Source: Aquimarina sp. AU58
GTDB taxonomy: Bacteria > Bacteroidota > Bacteroidia > Flavobacteriales > Flavobacteriaceae
Assembly (NCBI RefSeq): GCF_900312745.1
Contig: NZ_OMPD01000003.1
Span: forward strand, 18,301-82,300
Length of the DNA stretch: 64,000 bases
Reading direction: 5' to 3'
Made by a program: the position numbers and the translations under genes. Position 1 is the first letter of the stretch. Every line of letters begins with the position of its first letter. Under the pieces are notes generated by a model. The model did no database searches, had not been told where the DNA came from, and worked only from the letters and a program-made list of their open reading frames with translations. Of the stretch, positions 37,385 through 46,592 are shown in pieces.

Positions 37385-37567
37385 TTATTTTATTTCTTTA
37401 TGAACCGTCATTTTCTTCAAGATAGGGTTAAATTTCTTTAATTCTATTCTATCAGGAGTGTTCTTTTTGTTCTTGGTTGTAATATATCTTGATGTACCCG
37501 GTTTACCAGAAGCTTTATGCTCTGTACATTCTAAGATTACCTGTACTCTATTACCTTTCTTTGCCAT
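37385..37567 (-). CDS. rpmG: 50S ribosomal protein L33
   Basis: The 60-residue protein starts [20 protein letters not shown] and contains the [15 protein letters not shown] block of bL33. Only one of the four zinc-binding Cys (in LECTE) is present, so it is the zinc-free form. It lies 26 bp after rpmB and 6 bp before DUF4295. Confidence 0.97.
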   Translation of the reverse strand: MAKKGNRVQVILECTEHKASGKPGTSRYITTKNKKNTPDRIELKKFNPILKKMTVHKEIK

Positions 37568-37593
37568 TATAAGTATCTTTTAAAATAAAGAGA

Positions 37594-37833
37594 TTATTTA
37601 TTTAAGAAACCTTTTGCTCTTGCTTCTTTTAAAACAGCAGAGATTCCGTTCTTATTTATATTTTTTAATGCAGCGGTTGACACTTTAAGTGTTATCCAAC
37701 GATCTTCTTCTGGAATATAAAAACGCTTTTTTATTAAATTCGCATTGAATTTACGTTTCGTTTTATTCATCGCGTGGGAAACATTGTTTCCTACCATTGC
37801 TTTTTTACCTGTAAGCTCGCAAACTCTTGACAT
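37594..37833 (-). CDS. rpmB: 50S ribosomal protein L28
   Basis: The 79-residue protein starts MSRVCELTGKKAMVGNNVSH and contains MNKTKRKFNANLIKKRFYIP, both typical of bL28. It is the first gene of the ribosomal block; its promoter should lie in the 180 bp to its right, where the A/T content is very high and no confident box is seen. Confidence 0.97.
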   Translation of the reverse strand: MSRVCELTGKKAMVGNNVSHAMNKTKRKFNANLIKKRFYIPEEDRWITLKVSTAALKNINKNGISAVLKEARAKGFLNK

Positions 37834-38004
37834 CTCTTCTTAATTTTGGTATTATTTCAAAACAGGGTGCAAATTAACGAATTATTTACCGAACCACCAA
37901 TAATAGTTTAGTAATTTTTCTTCTTTTTTTTAGTTTTTTCTTACTGCTTTAGAAAAATGAAAAAACAGGTATTTTTACGTATTTCAAAAATATGACAATA
38001 CGTC

Positions 38005-38012
38005 TATCTTTA
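38005..38012 (+). promoter_or_regulatory. Promoter box of the candidate small RNA
   Basis: TATCTTTA, one base from TAnnTTTG and identical to the box ahead of the gene at 20806. It predicts a start near 38015-38018. Confidence 0.4.
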
Positions 38013-38014
38013 CA

Positions 38015-38104
38015 ATAGTTAGTATTACAATTGTAACTAACTACTTAATATGGGGTAATTAAGTAGTAAACGAAGCGGGTCATTTAAAAATGACCCGCTT
38101 TTTT
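38015..38104 (+). ncRNA. Candidate small RNA or leader with three hairpins and a terminator
   Basis: About 90 nt in the 354-bp space between rpmB and the hydrolase gene, both on the minus strand. Hairpin 1: 38017-38022 with 38037-38042, extended by TTAC/GTAA. Hairpin 2: 38040-38049 with 38058-38067, a 10-bp stem with loop ATGGGGTA. Hairpin 3: 38073-38085 with 38088-38100 (AAGCGGGTCATTT), followed by Ts, a plus-strand terminator. Hairpins 1 and 2 share bases 38040-38042, so they exclude each other. No gene on the plus strand precedes the terminator, which makes a separate short transcript the simplest reading. Confidence 0.5.
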
Positions 38105-38187
38105 GTTGTGCTTTATATTATAGCAATACAAACACATACTAAACACCAATAAAACCTAACTAACCTAATTTAAACAGAACTTATTTT

Positions 38188-38934
38188 TTAAAAACGTTGA
38201 TCTGTATATTCAACACTTTGACTCCATATATTATTTTCTATCTGTACCATAGAATCATTTAATTCACTTACATATTGTGCGGCACCATAATCATTTTTAC
38301 CCTCGGCTACTACAAATGTTATATTGCATCCCAAGTCTTTTGCTGCATTAACATTTTTATACGCTTTCTTTATAGAAAAATATCGATCTTTTGTCCCGTG
38401 AACAACATAGATAGGAGTATTTATTTTATCCGAAACTTCAAAATTAGATGCTACAACAATGAGAGCAGAGAATAAATGATCATTATCTTTTACGAGCTTA
38501 ATTGATTGTAAAGCTCCATTACTATATCCTATTAGAACAATTTTTTTGTCGTCTATTGGGTAACTATTTCGTGCAGCGTTTATAAAATCAATAATAATAT
38601 GCTCTAAAGCTTTTTTATCTGGTCTTTTCCATGAAATTTTTGGGCTAAAAACAATCCCTTGCATATTTTCAATTCCTGGAATAATAAAATCTTTTTTAAA
38701 ATTTGGGTATTTCTTTGCTCCTACTCCTCCCGGAAGTACAATATAGACAGGTAACTTTTCATTCTGATTATTCTCTGGTAGAATAAGATCAAACTCCCCT
38801 TCGTATACTGCATTAAACGTTTCCATTTCTGAACCAAACACCCTGTTATGTGTTTTTCCTGCTATGGTTATAGTTACAAACATCCCCATTAACAAAGAAA
38901 GTATCGTTTTAGAAGAAGGAATTAAAGTTTTCAT
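38188..38934 (-). CDS. Secreted alpha/beta hydrolase (esterase/depolymerase type)
   Basis: The start is set at the ATG at 38934 (MKTLIPSSKTILSLLMG), which gives a signal peptide and 248 residues; the frame is open 39 codons further but that part is not signal-like. The nucleophile elbow is GYSNG (Ser in VLIGYSNGALQSI), a late Asp is near VVHGTKDRYFS, and a catalytic His is probably lost or replaced: the usual C-terminal His is not obvious. The block VYIVLPGGVGAKKYPNFKKD fits esterase or PHB-depolymerase-like enzymes. Substrate unknown. Confidence 0.75.
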   Translation of the reverse strand: MKTLIPSSKTILSLLMGMFVTITIAGKTHNRVFGSEMETFNAVYEGEFDLILPENNQNEKLPVYIVLPGGVGAKKYPNFKKDFIIPGIENMQGIVFSPKISWKRPDKKALEHIIIDFINAARNSYPIDDKKIVLIGYSNGALQSIKLVKDNDHLFSALIVVASNFEVSDKINTPIYVVHGTKDRYFSIKKAYKNVNAAKDLGCNITFVVAEGKNDYGAAQYVSELNDSMVQIENNIWSQSVEYTDQRF

Positions 38935-39095
38935 AGTTATCAATATTGTTTTGATTACTGTAAAACTACTTCTGTTTGTCGTTTCAAAATGTGTTTTATC
39001 GTTCAATCGCACTTTTTTGTCGATGAATTGCAAAAACATACAGATAAACAATATCGATAGTATAGGTTAGAATAAAGAATACCTAAATTAGGTAA

Positions 39096-40343
39096 TTATG
39101 ATTTAAGTAATGTATTAAGCAAAAGTTCGAAAGATTTATTTACTGCTTTACCAATAGTTCGTTCTCTAAGATTACTAAAGACATATTTCTCTGAAAAAAC
39201 ACCTTTTGGAGAAGCTATTGCAATAAAAACGGTTCCTACTTCGACATCTCCATCACCTTTTTCTGGGCCAGCATTACCTGTAGTAGCAATAGCATAATCT
39301 GATTTAAACTTCTCTTTTACTGCCAGAGCCATGGCTTCTGCGACCTCGATACTTGTCACAGTATATTTTTTAATACTCTCGGGATCTATGCCCAATATAT
39401 CTATTTTGGATTGCGTAGCATAAGTAACAGCTCCACCATTAAAATAAGCAGAAGCACCCGCATTGGCCGTAAACGACTGTGCTATTTTGCCTCCGGTACA
39501 ACTTTCTGCTACAGAGAGTGTTTTACCTTGCTTAATCAATAGCTGACCAATTCTCTTCTCTATAGTTTCGTCTTCTTCATACCCAACAATAATATCTCCT
39601 ATTATAAGGCATAAGGCTGATACTTTTTTTTCTATAGTATCCTCGAGAAGTTTTTTATCGCTCCCTCTTGCCGAAAGACGAAGTCTTACTCTTCCTAAAT
39701 TAGGCAAATATGCTAATTTGATATATGAAGGTAAATCATCCTCCCAGTCTTCAATTTTTTCTGCTACCGCACTCTCGCCCATACCATAAGTAAGTATTGT
39801 TTTATGAATGATATAGGGTCTGTTAAACCTCTTTTGCAACCTAGGCAGTACCTCATCTTTCATTAATCCTTTCATTTCGTAAGGCACTCCAGGCATAGAT
39901 ATAAAAACTTTGTCTTCTTTTTCTAGCCACATTCCTGGAGCTGTACCATAGAGATTCATCAAGACGGTTGATTTACTAGGTACAAGGGCTTGCTGCCTAT
40001 TCACATCAGAAATTGGTATAGAGATATATTTAGCAAATAACTTTTCGACATGCTCAAGCACGTCCTTGTTTTCTACTAATGTATCTTCAAAATATTCGCA
40101 AATAGTATGTTTTGTAATATCGTCTTTTGTAGGGCCCAGACCACCTGTTATTAATACAACATCTACTCTATTACTAGCTTCTGCTATTGCATCGAGAATA
40201 TGTTGTTTATCATCTTTTACAGATGAGATCTGATGTACATCTATACCAATTTTGTTAAGCTCTTTACCTATAAATGCAGAATTAGAATCAATGATTTGTC
40301 CAATCAGAATTTCATCCCCTATAGTAATAATTTCTGCAAGCAT
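39096..40343 (-). CDS. cinA: CinA, nicotinamide-nucleotide amidase
   Basis: The 415-residue protein has the N-terminal MoaB/MoeA-like domain ([31 protein letters not shown]) with pyrophosphatase-type motifs and the C-terminal CinA domain ([34 protein letters not shown]). The C-terminal part deamidates NMN in pyridine-nucleotide salvage; the N-terminal part hydrolyses ADP-ribose in related proteins. It is the last gene of a four-gene operon, 2 bp after the Hpt gene. Confidence 0.95.
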   Translation of the reverse strand: MLAEIITIGDEILIGQIIDSNSAFIGKELNKIGIDVHQISSVKDDKQHILDAIAEASNRVDVVLITGGLGPTKDDITKHTICEYFEDTLVENKDVLEHVEKLFAKYISIPISDVNRQQALVPSKSTVLMNLYGTAPGMWLEKEDKVFISMPGVPYEMKGLMKDEVLPRLQKRFNRPYIIHKTILTYGMGESAVAEKIEDWEDDLPSYIKLAYLPNLGRVRLRLSARGSDKKLLEDTIEKKVSALCLIIGDIIVGYEEDETIEKRIGQLLIKQGKTLSVAESCTGGKIAQSFTANAGASAYFNGGAVTYATQSKIDILGIDPESIKKYTVTSIEVAEAMALAVKEKFKSDYAIATTGNAGPEKGDGDVEVGTVFIAIASPKGVFSEKYVFSNLRERTIGKAVNKSFELLLNTLLKS

Positions 40344-40345
40344 AT

Positions 40346-40684
40346 TTAGCTAAAATCTGCTTTCAGGTCTTCGAGAGCCCCATTAACTGTAGATACAATA
40401 TGATCCAGAATAGGTATGATCTGTTCCTTTTCTTTCTTCGTTTTTGACCAAGCTTCTATTTGTTTTATTTGCGCCAAAAGATCTATATCAAATAATTGAA
40501 GATTAGGTTTCATCTTATGAGCATATTGATATGCCATCTGTGGATTATCAGAATTTACAGCCTGAACCATACTATCAAGATCAGGCGGTATTTCTTCTAG
40601 AAAAGTCTGTACCAGGACAGCTATAAATTCGTTATCGCCTCCTGATAATTCATTTACATGTTTTAAACTATATCCTTTGCTCAT
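40346..40684 (-). CDS. Orphan Hpt (histidine phosphotransfer) domain protein
   Basis: The 112-residue protein is a single four-helix Hpt domain. The phospho-accepting His is H56 in the helix [11 protein letters not shown], the HxxKxxx pattern of Hpt proteins. No kinase or response regulator is nearby, so its partner is encoded elsewhere. Its ATG directly follows the stop of the FAH-family gene with no gap, so its translation is likely coupled to enzyme genes of metabolism, an unusual setting for a signalling domain. Confidence 0.85.
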   Translation of the reverse strand: MSKGYSLKHVNELSGGDNEFIAVLVQTFLEEIPPDLDSMVQAVNSDNPQMAYQYAHKMKPNLQLFDIDLLAQIKQIEAWSKTKKEKEQIIPILDHIVSTVNGALEDLKADFS

Positions 40685-41296
40685 TTATTTTACTTTTATT
40701 GAAAAAAATTGTTGGTTATTTATATATCCTGTCAAAATATCATTTGGTTTTACAACTCCAACACCAGCTGGCGTACCTGTAAATATAATATCTCCTATCT
40801 TTAAAGTAAAATATTTTGACACATATTCTATTAATTCATTGATCTTCCATAGCATAAGCCTTGTATTACCTTGTTGTGCGGTTTCTCCATTTTTTTCTAA
40901 ACGAAAATCAATAGCATCGATATCTTCATATTCTTCTTTAGACACCCACTTTCCTATTACTGCCGCTCCATCAAAGGCTTTAGCTTTCTCCCAGGGAAGA
41001 CCTTTTGCTTTAAGTTTAGCCTGCAAATCCCGTGCCGTGAAATCTATTCCAAGGCTTACTTCATTATAATATTTATGAGCAAATTTTTTATCAATATACT
41101 TACCTACTTTATTTATTTTTATCAATACCTCAACTTCATGATGAATATCATCTGAGAAATCTGGTATAAAAAAGGGTTGCTTTTTTAACAAAATAGAAGT
41201 GTCCGGTTTTATAAAAACTACAGGATCTTCGGGTCTTTCATTTTCTAGTTCCTCGATATGATCTGTATAATTACGACCTATGCAAATAAGTTTCAT
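40685..41296 (-). CDS. Fumarylacetoacetate-hydrolase-family enzyme
   Basis: The 203-residue protein is the short FAH core: IGRNYTDHIEELENE at the start, the metal-site block HHEVEVLIKI (two Glu), GIDFTARDLQ and the final FTGTPAGVGVVKPND. Short FAH proteins act as acylpyruvases or oxaloacetate tautomerase/decarboxylases with Mg2+. It follows the exonuclease gene by 24 bp and abuts the Hpt gene. Confidence 0.92.
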   Translation of the reverse strand: MKLICIGRNYTDHIEELENERPEDPVVFIKPDTSILLKKQPFFIPDFSDDIHHEVEVLIKINKVGKYIDKKFAHKYYNEVSLGIDFTARDLQAKLKAKGLPWEKAKAFDGAAVIGKWVSKEEYEDIDAIDFRLEKNGETAQQGNTRLMLWKINELIEYVSKYFTLKIGDIIFTGTPAGVGVVKPNDILTGYINNQQFFSIKVK

Positions 41297-41320
41297 GATA
41301 TAAAATGATAAAAGAAAAGA

Positions 41321-42100
41321 TTATAGATTTAGGCTATTATTTAACTTACGAAGTCGAACTGCTGTAAGTACTTTTTTGGTATACAAAGGAAAGTCTGCAT
41401 TCTGTATCCAGCCAAAATATCCAGGTTCTTCTTCCATTACCTGTTCTACTAATTTTCCTTTGTGTTTCCCAAAAGAAAAAATTTCTTTTTTATTATCGTC
41501 ATAAGCTATAAAACCAGCAAAATCTGCAAACTGCTTTCTGGAACTAAATTCTGACAAGAACTTGGCGTCGTTTTCTAATTCTGGATAACGATCTAATTGT
41601 GCTTTTAACACTTCATAAGTAGCAAGTGTATCAGCTTCTGCAGAATGTGCATCTGTTAGATCCTTATCACAATAAAATTTATATGCAGCAGACAGTGTTC
41701 TTTTTTCCATTTTATGATAAATGGTTTGTACATCAATTGCAACGGTATTTTTCATATCAAAATCCAGCTCTGCTCTCAACAATTCTTCTGCTAATAATGG
41801 TATATCGAACCGATTAGAATTAAAACCTCCTAAATCGCAACCTTTTATCATTTCACTGACTTTACTCGCTATTTTCTTAAAAACAGGTTCATTAGCTACC
41901 TTGGCATCATCGATACCATGTACTGCTGTAGTTTCTGGAGGTATTGGCATTTCGGGATTAACCAACCAGGTTTTGCTTTCCTGGGTACCATTGGGAAATA
42001 TTTTTAGAATAGAAATTTCTACAATACGATCTTTAGAAATATTTATACCGGTAGTTTCCAGATCAAAAAAACATATCGGTCTTTTTAAATTAAGCTCCAT
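41321..42100 (-). CDS. DnaQ-like 3'-5' exonuclease
   Basis: The 259-residue protein has the DEDDh motifs: FFDLETTG (D13, E15) in Exo I, FNSNRFDIPLL in Exo II and the HSAEADTLAT block (His and Asp) in Exo III. A C-terminal extension (FGKHKGKLVEQVMEEEPGY) is the small domain common to Bacteroidota DnaQ-like proteins. It may proofread DNA or degrade nucleic acid; the true DNA polymerase III epsilon subunit cannot be distinguished without comparison. First gene of the four-gene minus-strand operon. Confidence 0.9.
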   Translation of the reverse strand: MELNLKRPICFFDLETTGINISKDRIVEISILKIFPNGTQESKTWLVNPEMPIPPETTAVHGIDDAKVANEPVFKKIASKVSEMIKGCDLGGFNSNRFDIPLLAEELLRAELDFDMKNTVAIDVQTIYHKMEKRTLSAAYKFYCDKDLTDAHSAEADTLATYEVLKAQLDRYPELENDAKFLSEFSSRKQFADFAGFIAYDDNKKEIFSFGKHKGKLVEQVMEEEPGYFGWIQNADFPLYTKKVLTAVRLRKLNNSLNL

Positions 42101-42181
42101 AAATTGATTGTGTGATACTCAAAGATAACAGCTATTCTTTAACATTCTTATAGACTAACTCTATTTTAACATTTACAAAAA

Positions 42182-42868
42182 CTATACAACCTTATTAACG
42201 AATACATTATCCGCAAATTTTCTTGTAACTGTCTCTATTGTATTATCAAATTTAATTCGAATTGATTTATCAAACTCCCGAACTTCAAGAATTTTTATTT
42301 CACTACTTAATGCCAAGCCGATTTCTGATACGTATTTTAAAAAATGAACAGAGCCATCATTTACAGCAATAAGTTGGCAAACATCTCCTTCTGATAAGGA
42401 AGAAAGCGTTATTTTAGGTACAATAGAATACTCTCCATTAGCATTAGGAATCATCTCACCATGAGGGTCTTTTTTAGGAAAATCCATAAAGCGATCTAAT
42501 TCGTCAATCAACTTACGAGACTTAATATGCTCTAATTGCTCTGCCACATCATGAACCTCATCCCATGTAAAATTTAGATAGTTACACAAAAAAGTCTCCC
42601 ATAATCTATGTTTACGAATCAATCGCACCGCAACAGACTTACCTCCTTCTGTTAAATCTAATTTACCATACTTTTCACTTACTACATAACCTTTGGCTTT
42701 TAACTTCTTAATCATATTGTTTGTAGAAGCCGGAGAAACTTTAAGATAATCTGCCAATTGGTTATTTCCCACTTTTACAGAAGCATCCTCTATAAGCAAC
42801 TGAAATATAGCCTTTAAGTAATCTTCTTCACTTTTAGTTAAATTATTCAAATTTAATTTGTTAGTCAT
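42182..42868 (-). CDS. mntR: DtxR/MntR-family metal-dependent repressor
   Basis: The 228-residue protein has an N-terminal winged helix (NNQLADYLKVSPASTNNMIK, about 38-57), a metal-binding dimerisation domain with H and E/C ligands (RKHRLWETFLCNYL, then DEVHDVAEQLEHI) and a C-terminal SH3/FeoA-like domain (LSSLSEGDVCQLIAV). Families of this kind sense Mn2+ or Fe2+. Divergent from a TonB receptor that heads a metal ABC-import operon, it is the obvious local regulator. The intergenic region has overlapping promoters and a palindrome near its own start. I use mntR for its likely role; iron instead of manganese is possible. Confidence 0.88.
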   Translation of the reverse strand: MTNKLNLNNLTKSEEDYLKAIFQLLIEDASVKVGNNQLADYLKVSPASTNNMIKKLKAKGYVVSEKYGKLDLTEGGKSVAVRLIRKHRLWETFLCNYLNFTWDEVHDVAEQLEHIKSRKLIDELDRFMDFPKKDPHGEMIPNANGEYSIVPKITLSSLSEGDVCQLIAVNDGSVHFLKYVSEIGLALSSEIKILEVREFDKSIRIKFDNTIETVTRKFADNVFVNKVV

Positions 42869-42910
42869 GGCTAACTTTTTTAGTTTTGTCGAAATAATAA
42901 AACAAAATTA
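42857..42910. promoter_or_regulatory. Face-to-face promoters and DtxR-type operator between mntR and the TonB operon
   Basis: Plus-strand promoter: TTTG at 42857-42860 and TAGTTTTG at 42881-42888, a full match to TTTG / TAnnTTTG. Minus-strand promoter: -7 box TAATTTTG at 42903-42910 (read on the minus strand). Their start sites would be within a few bases of each other. The palindrome GTTAGTCATGGCTAAC (42860-42875, 14 of 16 symmetric) lies in the spacer of the plus promoter and over the mntR start codon; it carries the GTTAG..CTAAC halves of DtxR-type sites. Confidence 0.6.
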
Positions 42911-42919
42911 CTAAACCTA

Positions 42920-45145
42920 ATGCAATTACGTATAACAATCTTATTCACTTTTATTAATTCACTTATTTACAGTTCTTTATACTCACAAGAACTCAATTCT
43001 ACCGGCACATTAAAAGGTGTAATATACGATGACAATGGAATACTTCCTTTTGCTAATATATATATAGAAGGAACTTCTCTTGGTAGTTCTAGTGATGAAA
43101 ATGGTGTATTTAGTATTGAAAATGTACCTGTTGGAGATTACAAAGTAGTTGCTTCATTTACGGGCTACACCCCAATTAAAAGAAAGGTTTCTATTACAGC
43201 TGGAGAAAACAAAATAAACCTGGTTATGTCACAAGGATCATCTCTCGATGAAGTGGTAATCACAGGAACATTGAAAGCCGTAAGCCGATCAGAAAGCCCT
43301 GTTCCTGTAGAAATCTACTCTCCTACATTTTTCAAAAAAAATCCAACACCTAATTTGTTTGAATCTTTACAAAACGTAAACGGAGTAAGACCACAACTTA
43401 ACTGTAGCATCTGTAACACTGGAGATATACACATTAATGGTTTAGAAGGACCTTACACATTGGTAATGATAGACGGAATGCCTATTGTAAGTGGATTATC
43501 AACTGTTTATGGATTATCAGGAATACCTAATTCGTTAATCGATAGAATCGAAGTGGTAAAAGGACCTGCTTCATCTCTATATGGAAGTGAAGCTGTCGGA
43601 GGCCTTATCAATGTTATTACAAAAAACCCTAATGATGCTCCCGAGGTAAGTACTGATATTTTTGCTACCAGTTGGGGTGAAACTAATATAGATTTTGGTT
43701 TTAAAACCAAATTAGGTAGTGCTACTGCATTATTTGGCGTCAATTATTTTTATTATGATCAAGCTATAGATAACAATGATGATGGGTTTACCGATCTTAC
43801 ATTGCAAGACCGTATATCTATATTTAACAAATGGAATTTTAAGCGGAAAAGCGGAAAAAACTTTACGCTTGCTGGCAGGTTTTATTATGAAGATAGATGG
43901 GGAGGAGAAAATGAGTGGAATTCTGATTTTAGAGGAAGTGATCAAATATATGGTGAAAGCATATATACTGCACGATATGAAATACTGGGCAGCTATGAAT
44001 TACCAGTAGAAGAACCTTTAACACTCTCTTTTTCTTATACAGATCACGATCAAGACTCGTATTATGGGATCGTATCCTACCAGGCAAAACAACGTATTGG
44101 TTTTACTCAATTAACCTGGGATAAAAAAATAAAATCGCACGATCTACTATTCGGAGCTGCTTACAGGTATCAATATTATGACGATAACACACCAGCAACA
44201 ACTTCAAACGGTCAAAACAACCCCGAGGAAACAAATACTCCCGGTATATTTTTACAAGACGAAATCACACTGGCTCCCAAACATAAACTATTATTAGGAA
44301 CAAGACTAGATTACCATAATCGACACGGAACCATTTTCACTCCAAGACTTGCTTATAAATGGAATATTAATGATAAAAATATTTTTAGATTCAATGCCGG
44401 TACAGGATTTAGAGTAGTTAATCTTTTTACAGAAGATCATGCAGCTCTCACAGGTTCTCGAGAGGTCATTATCGAAGAAGATCTCGATCCCGAAGAATCT
44501 TATAATGTAAACCTTAATTATATCAAAAAAATATTTTTTGATAACGGAACCTTTATAGGACTGGATGCTTCAGCCTGGTATACCTATTTTACAAATGCTA
44601 TCATTCCCGATTATGAAACAAATGTTGAAGAAATACGATATGGCAATTTAGATGGTCATGCAGTATCTACCGGAGTAAGCCTTAATACCAATATTAACTT
44701 TTCTAATGGATTAAAATTTACATTAGGAATGAGTGGACTTAATGTTTCGAATACAGAGAACGGAGTAACTACACGCCAGATACTCACAGAAAGTTTCACA
44801 GGAACCTGGGGAGCTACTTATAAAATACAATCTCTTAACCTAACATTAGACTATACAGGGAACATATATGGCCCTATGCGACTGGCAACTCAGGGACCAG
44901 ACGATCCCAGAAAAGAAAAATCACCATGGTGGAGTATTCAAAACATACAATTCTCACATAAAACCAAAAATAACATAGAAATTTACGGAGGCGTTAAAAA
45001 TTTATTAGACTGGACACCTAGTCGAGGTAACCCTTTTTTAATAGCCGGAGCCGACGACCCTTTTGGACCAGATTTTGATACCACCTATATATATGCTTCT
45101 AATCAAGGAATACGAGGTTTTTTAGGGGTTCGTTATTCCTTGTAA
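42920..45145 (+). CDS. TonB-dependent receptor for metal uptake
   Basis: The 741-residue protein has a signal peptide (ILFTFINSLIYSSLYSQ), a carboxypeptidase-like domain (GTLKGVIYDDNGILPFANIY), a TonB plug (LDEVVITGTLKAVSRSESPV, VMIDGMPIVSG, VKGPASSLYGSEAVGGLIN) and a barrel ending FLGVRYSL. The plug carries a Cys pair, LNCSICNTGDIHING, often seen in Bacteroidota receptors of metal loci. First gene of a six-gene operon with a metal ABC importer, so it likely brings Mn, Zn or Fe, or a chelate, across the outer membrane. It starts 51 bp from the divergent mntR. Confidence 0.92.
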   Translation: MQLRITILFTFINSLIYSSLYSQELNSTGTLKGVIYDDNGILPFANIYIEGTSLGSSSDENGVFSIENVPVGDYKVVASFTGYTPIKRKVSITAGENKINLVMSQGSSLDEVVITGTLKAVSRSESPVPVEIYSPTFFKKNPTPNLFESLQNVNGVRPQLNCSICNTGDIHINGLEGPYTLVMIDGMPIVSGLSTVYGLSGIPNSLIDRIEVVKGPASSLYGSEAVGGLINVITKNPNDAPEVSTDIFATSWGETNIDFGFKTKLGSATALFGVNYFYYDQAIDNNDDGFTDLTLQDRISIFNKWNFKRKSGKNFTLAGRFYYEDRWGGENEWNSDFRGSDQIYGESIYTARYEILGSYELPVEEPLTLSFSYTDHDQDSYYGIVSYQAKQRIGFTQLTWDKKIKSHDLLFGAAYRYQYYDDNTPATTSNGQNNPEETNTPGIFLQDEITLAPKHKLLLGTRLDYHNRHGTIFTPRLAYKWNINDKNIFRFNAGTGFRVVNLFTEDHAALTGSREVIIEEDLDPEESYNVNLNYIKKIFFDNGTFIGLDASAWYTYFTNAIIPDYETNVEEIRYGNLDGHAVSTGVSLNTNINFSNGLKFTLGMSGLNVSNTENGVTTRQILTESFTGTWGATYKIQSLNLTLDYTGNIYGPMRLATQGPDDPRKEKSPWWSIQNIQFSHKTKNNIEIYGGVKNLLDWTPSRGNPFLIAGADDPFGPDFDTTYIYASNQGIRGFLGVRYSL

Positions 45146-45157
45146 ATTCAATACAAA

Positions 45158-45637
45158 ATGAAAGCTTTTAATATCATATCATTCTTTATATTATCTCTTC
45201 TATATCAAAATGTAACAGCACAGTTACAAATTGATTCTTTTGAGTCTATAGAAAACAAAATGACTATTGCCCCAAAACCTTTGGTCGTATTTATTCATAC
45301 CGATTGGTGCATGTATTGTAAAAATATGGAAAATACAACTTTTAAGAATAATGATATTATACAACAATTAAACGAAAATTTCTATTTTGCTTCACTAAAT
45401 GGAGAAAGTCGTGAAACCATACATTTCTTAAACAATTCTTTTCGTTTTCAACCTAATGGAAATAAAACAGGAGTGCATCAATTAGCCAGAGAACTTGCTA
45501 CAGTTAATAACCAAATTGGCTATCCAACATTGGCAATTCTAAATCACAAATACGAAATCATATTTCAACAGCAATCTTTTTTAAGTGCTAAAGAACTTAT
45601 CAAAATATTAAATAAACTTTCTAAAAATGATTCATAA
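45158..45637 (+). CDS. Periplasmic thioredoxin-like protein
   Basis: The 159-residue protein has a signal peptide (IISFFILSLLYQNVTAQ) and a thioredoxin-fold domain with active-site motif WCMYCKNM, CxxC flanked as in the thioredoxin_7 group. The cis-Pro is in NNQIGYPTLAI. It may keep Cys residues of the neighbouring receptor or binding protein reduced (inference from the Cys pair in the receptor plug). It lies 12 bp after the receptor gene and overlaps the binding-protein gene by 11 bp. Confidence 0.88.
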   Translation: MKAFNIISFFILSLLYQNVTAQLQIDSFESIENKMTIAPKPLVVFIHTDWCMYCKNMENTTFKNNDIIQQLNENFYFASLNGESRETIHFLNNSFRFQPNGNKTGVHQLARELATVNNQIGYPTLAILNHKYEIIFQQQSFLSAKELIKILNKLSKNDS

Positions 45638-46547
45638 AAAATTAACGCTATTACTTCTTATTTTCACGTTTTTCTCCTGTAAAAAAGAAGTGAAAGATAA
45701 AAATCAAAAACTACAAGTGGTTACCACCACCTCTATGATCACCGATATGGTTAAAAATATAGGTGGAGATCTAATTGAAGTCGAGGGATTAATGGGTAGC
45801 GGTGTCGATCCTCATTTATACAAAGCCAGCGAAGGGGATGTATCTAAATTAGTGAATGCCGATGTAATTTTCTATAACGGTTTACATCTGGAAGGAAAGC
45901 TGGTAGAAGTATTTGAAAAAATGAAACATCAGGATATTAATACCATAGCTATAGGAGAAAGTTTAGACAAAAACACATTAATCGGTTCTGATTATTTTGC
46001 TTCTAATTACGATCCTCATATATGGTTTAGTGTAGAAAACTGGAAAATCATAACGACGTTCGTCACCCACAAACTCACAGAGATTGATCCAAAAAATGCT
46101 GAAGCTTTTAAAGCTAACGGAAAAGCATATTTAGCTAAGCTTAATGAATTAGAGACTACATTAAAAAATACCATTGCTACCTTACCAAAAGAGAAGCGAA
46201 TTCTGGTTACCGCACATGATGCCTTTAGTTATTTTGGGAAAGCATATAATTTTAATGTAGTTGGCTTACAAGGGTTATCTACCGCTACTGAAGCTGGAGT
46301 ACAAGATGTTCAAAAATTAGCTAACTTTATTATTGAGAAGGAAGTAAAAGCTATTTTTGTAGAAAGCTCTGTTCCTAAACGAACTATTGAAGCTTTACAA
46401 GCTGCAGTAAAATCAAAGAATCATGAAGTAACAATAGGTGGTACATTGTTCTCTGATGCATTAGGCAATGCAGGAACAAAAGAAGGCACCTACATTGGGA
46501 TGTTTGAATATAATGTCAATACTATCATAAATGCGCTGAAATATTAG
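45627..46547 (+). CDS. TroA-like metal ABC transporter binding lipoprotein
   Basis: The 306-residue protein has a lipobox (FTFFSC, Cys18). Metal ligands fit cluster A-I binding proteins: H63 (DPHLY), H131 (DPHIWFS), H197 (TAHDAFSYFGKAYN) and D277 (GTLFSDALG). The stretch around H197 and GLQGLSTATEAG resembles treponemal TroA, which binds Zn2+ and Mn2+; a His rather than a Glu at the third site argues against a strictly Mn-type PsaA. It overlaps the thioredoxin gene by 11 bp and precedes the ATPase by 45 bp. Confidence 0.92.
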   Translation: MIHKKLTLLLLIFTFFSCKKEVKDKNQKLQVVTTTSMITDMVKNIGGDLIEVEGLMGSGVDPHLYKASEGDVSKLVNADVIFYNGLHLEGKLVEVFEKMKHQDINTIAIGESLDKNTLIGSDYFASNYDPHIWFSVENWKIITTFVTHKLTEIDPKNAEAFKANGKAYLAKLNELETTLKNTIATLPKEKRILVTAHDAFSYFGKAYNFNVVGLQGLSTATEAGVQDVQKLANFIIEKEVKAIFVESSVPKRTIEALQAAVKSKNHEVTIGGTLFSDALGNAGTKEGTYIGMFEYNVNTIINALKY

Positions 46548-46592
46548 TAAGCAAGTAGTTTGTAATAGTTATATTGAATAAAATTTGTTTAA

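Noticed and set aside
41721..42107. 128-residue frame opposite the exonuclease gene
   Set aside because: It covers the conserved exonuclease motifs in antisense; no signal or start context.
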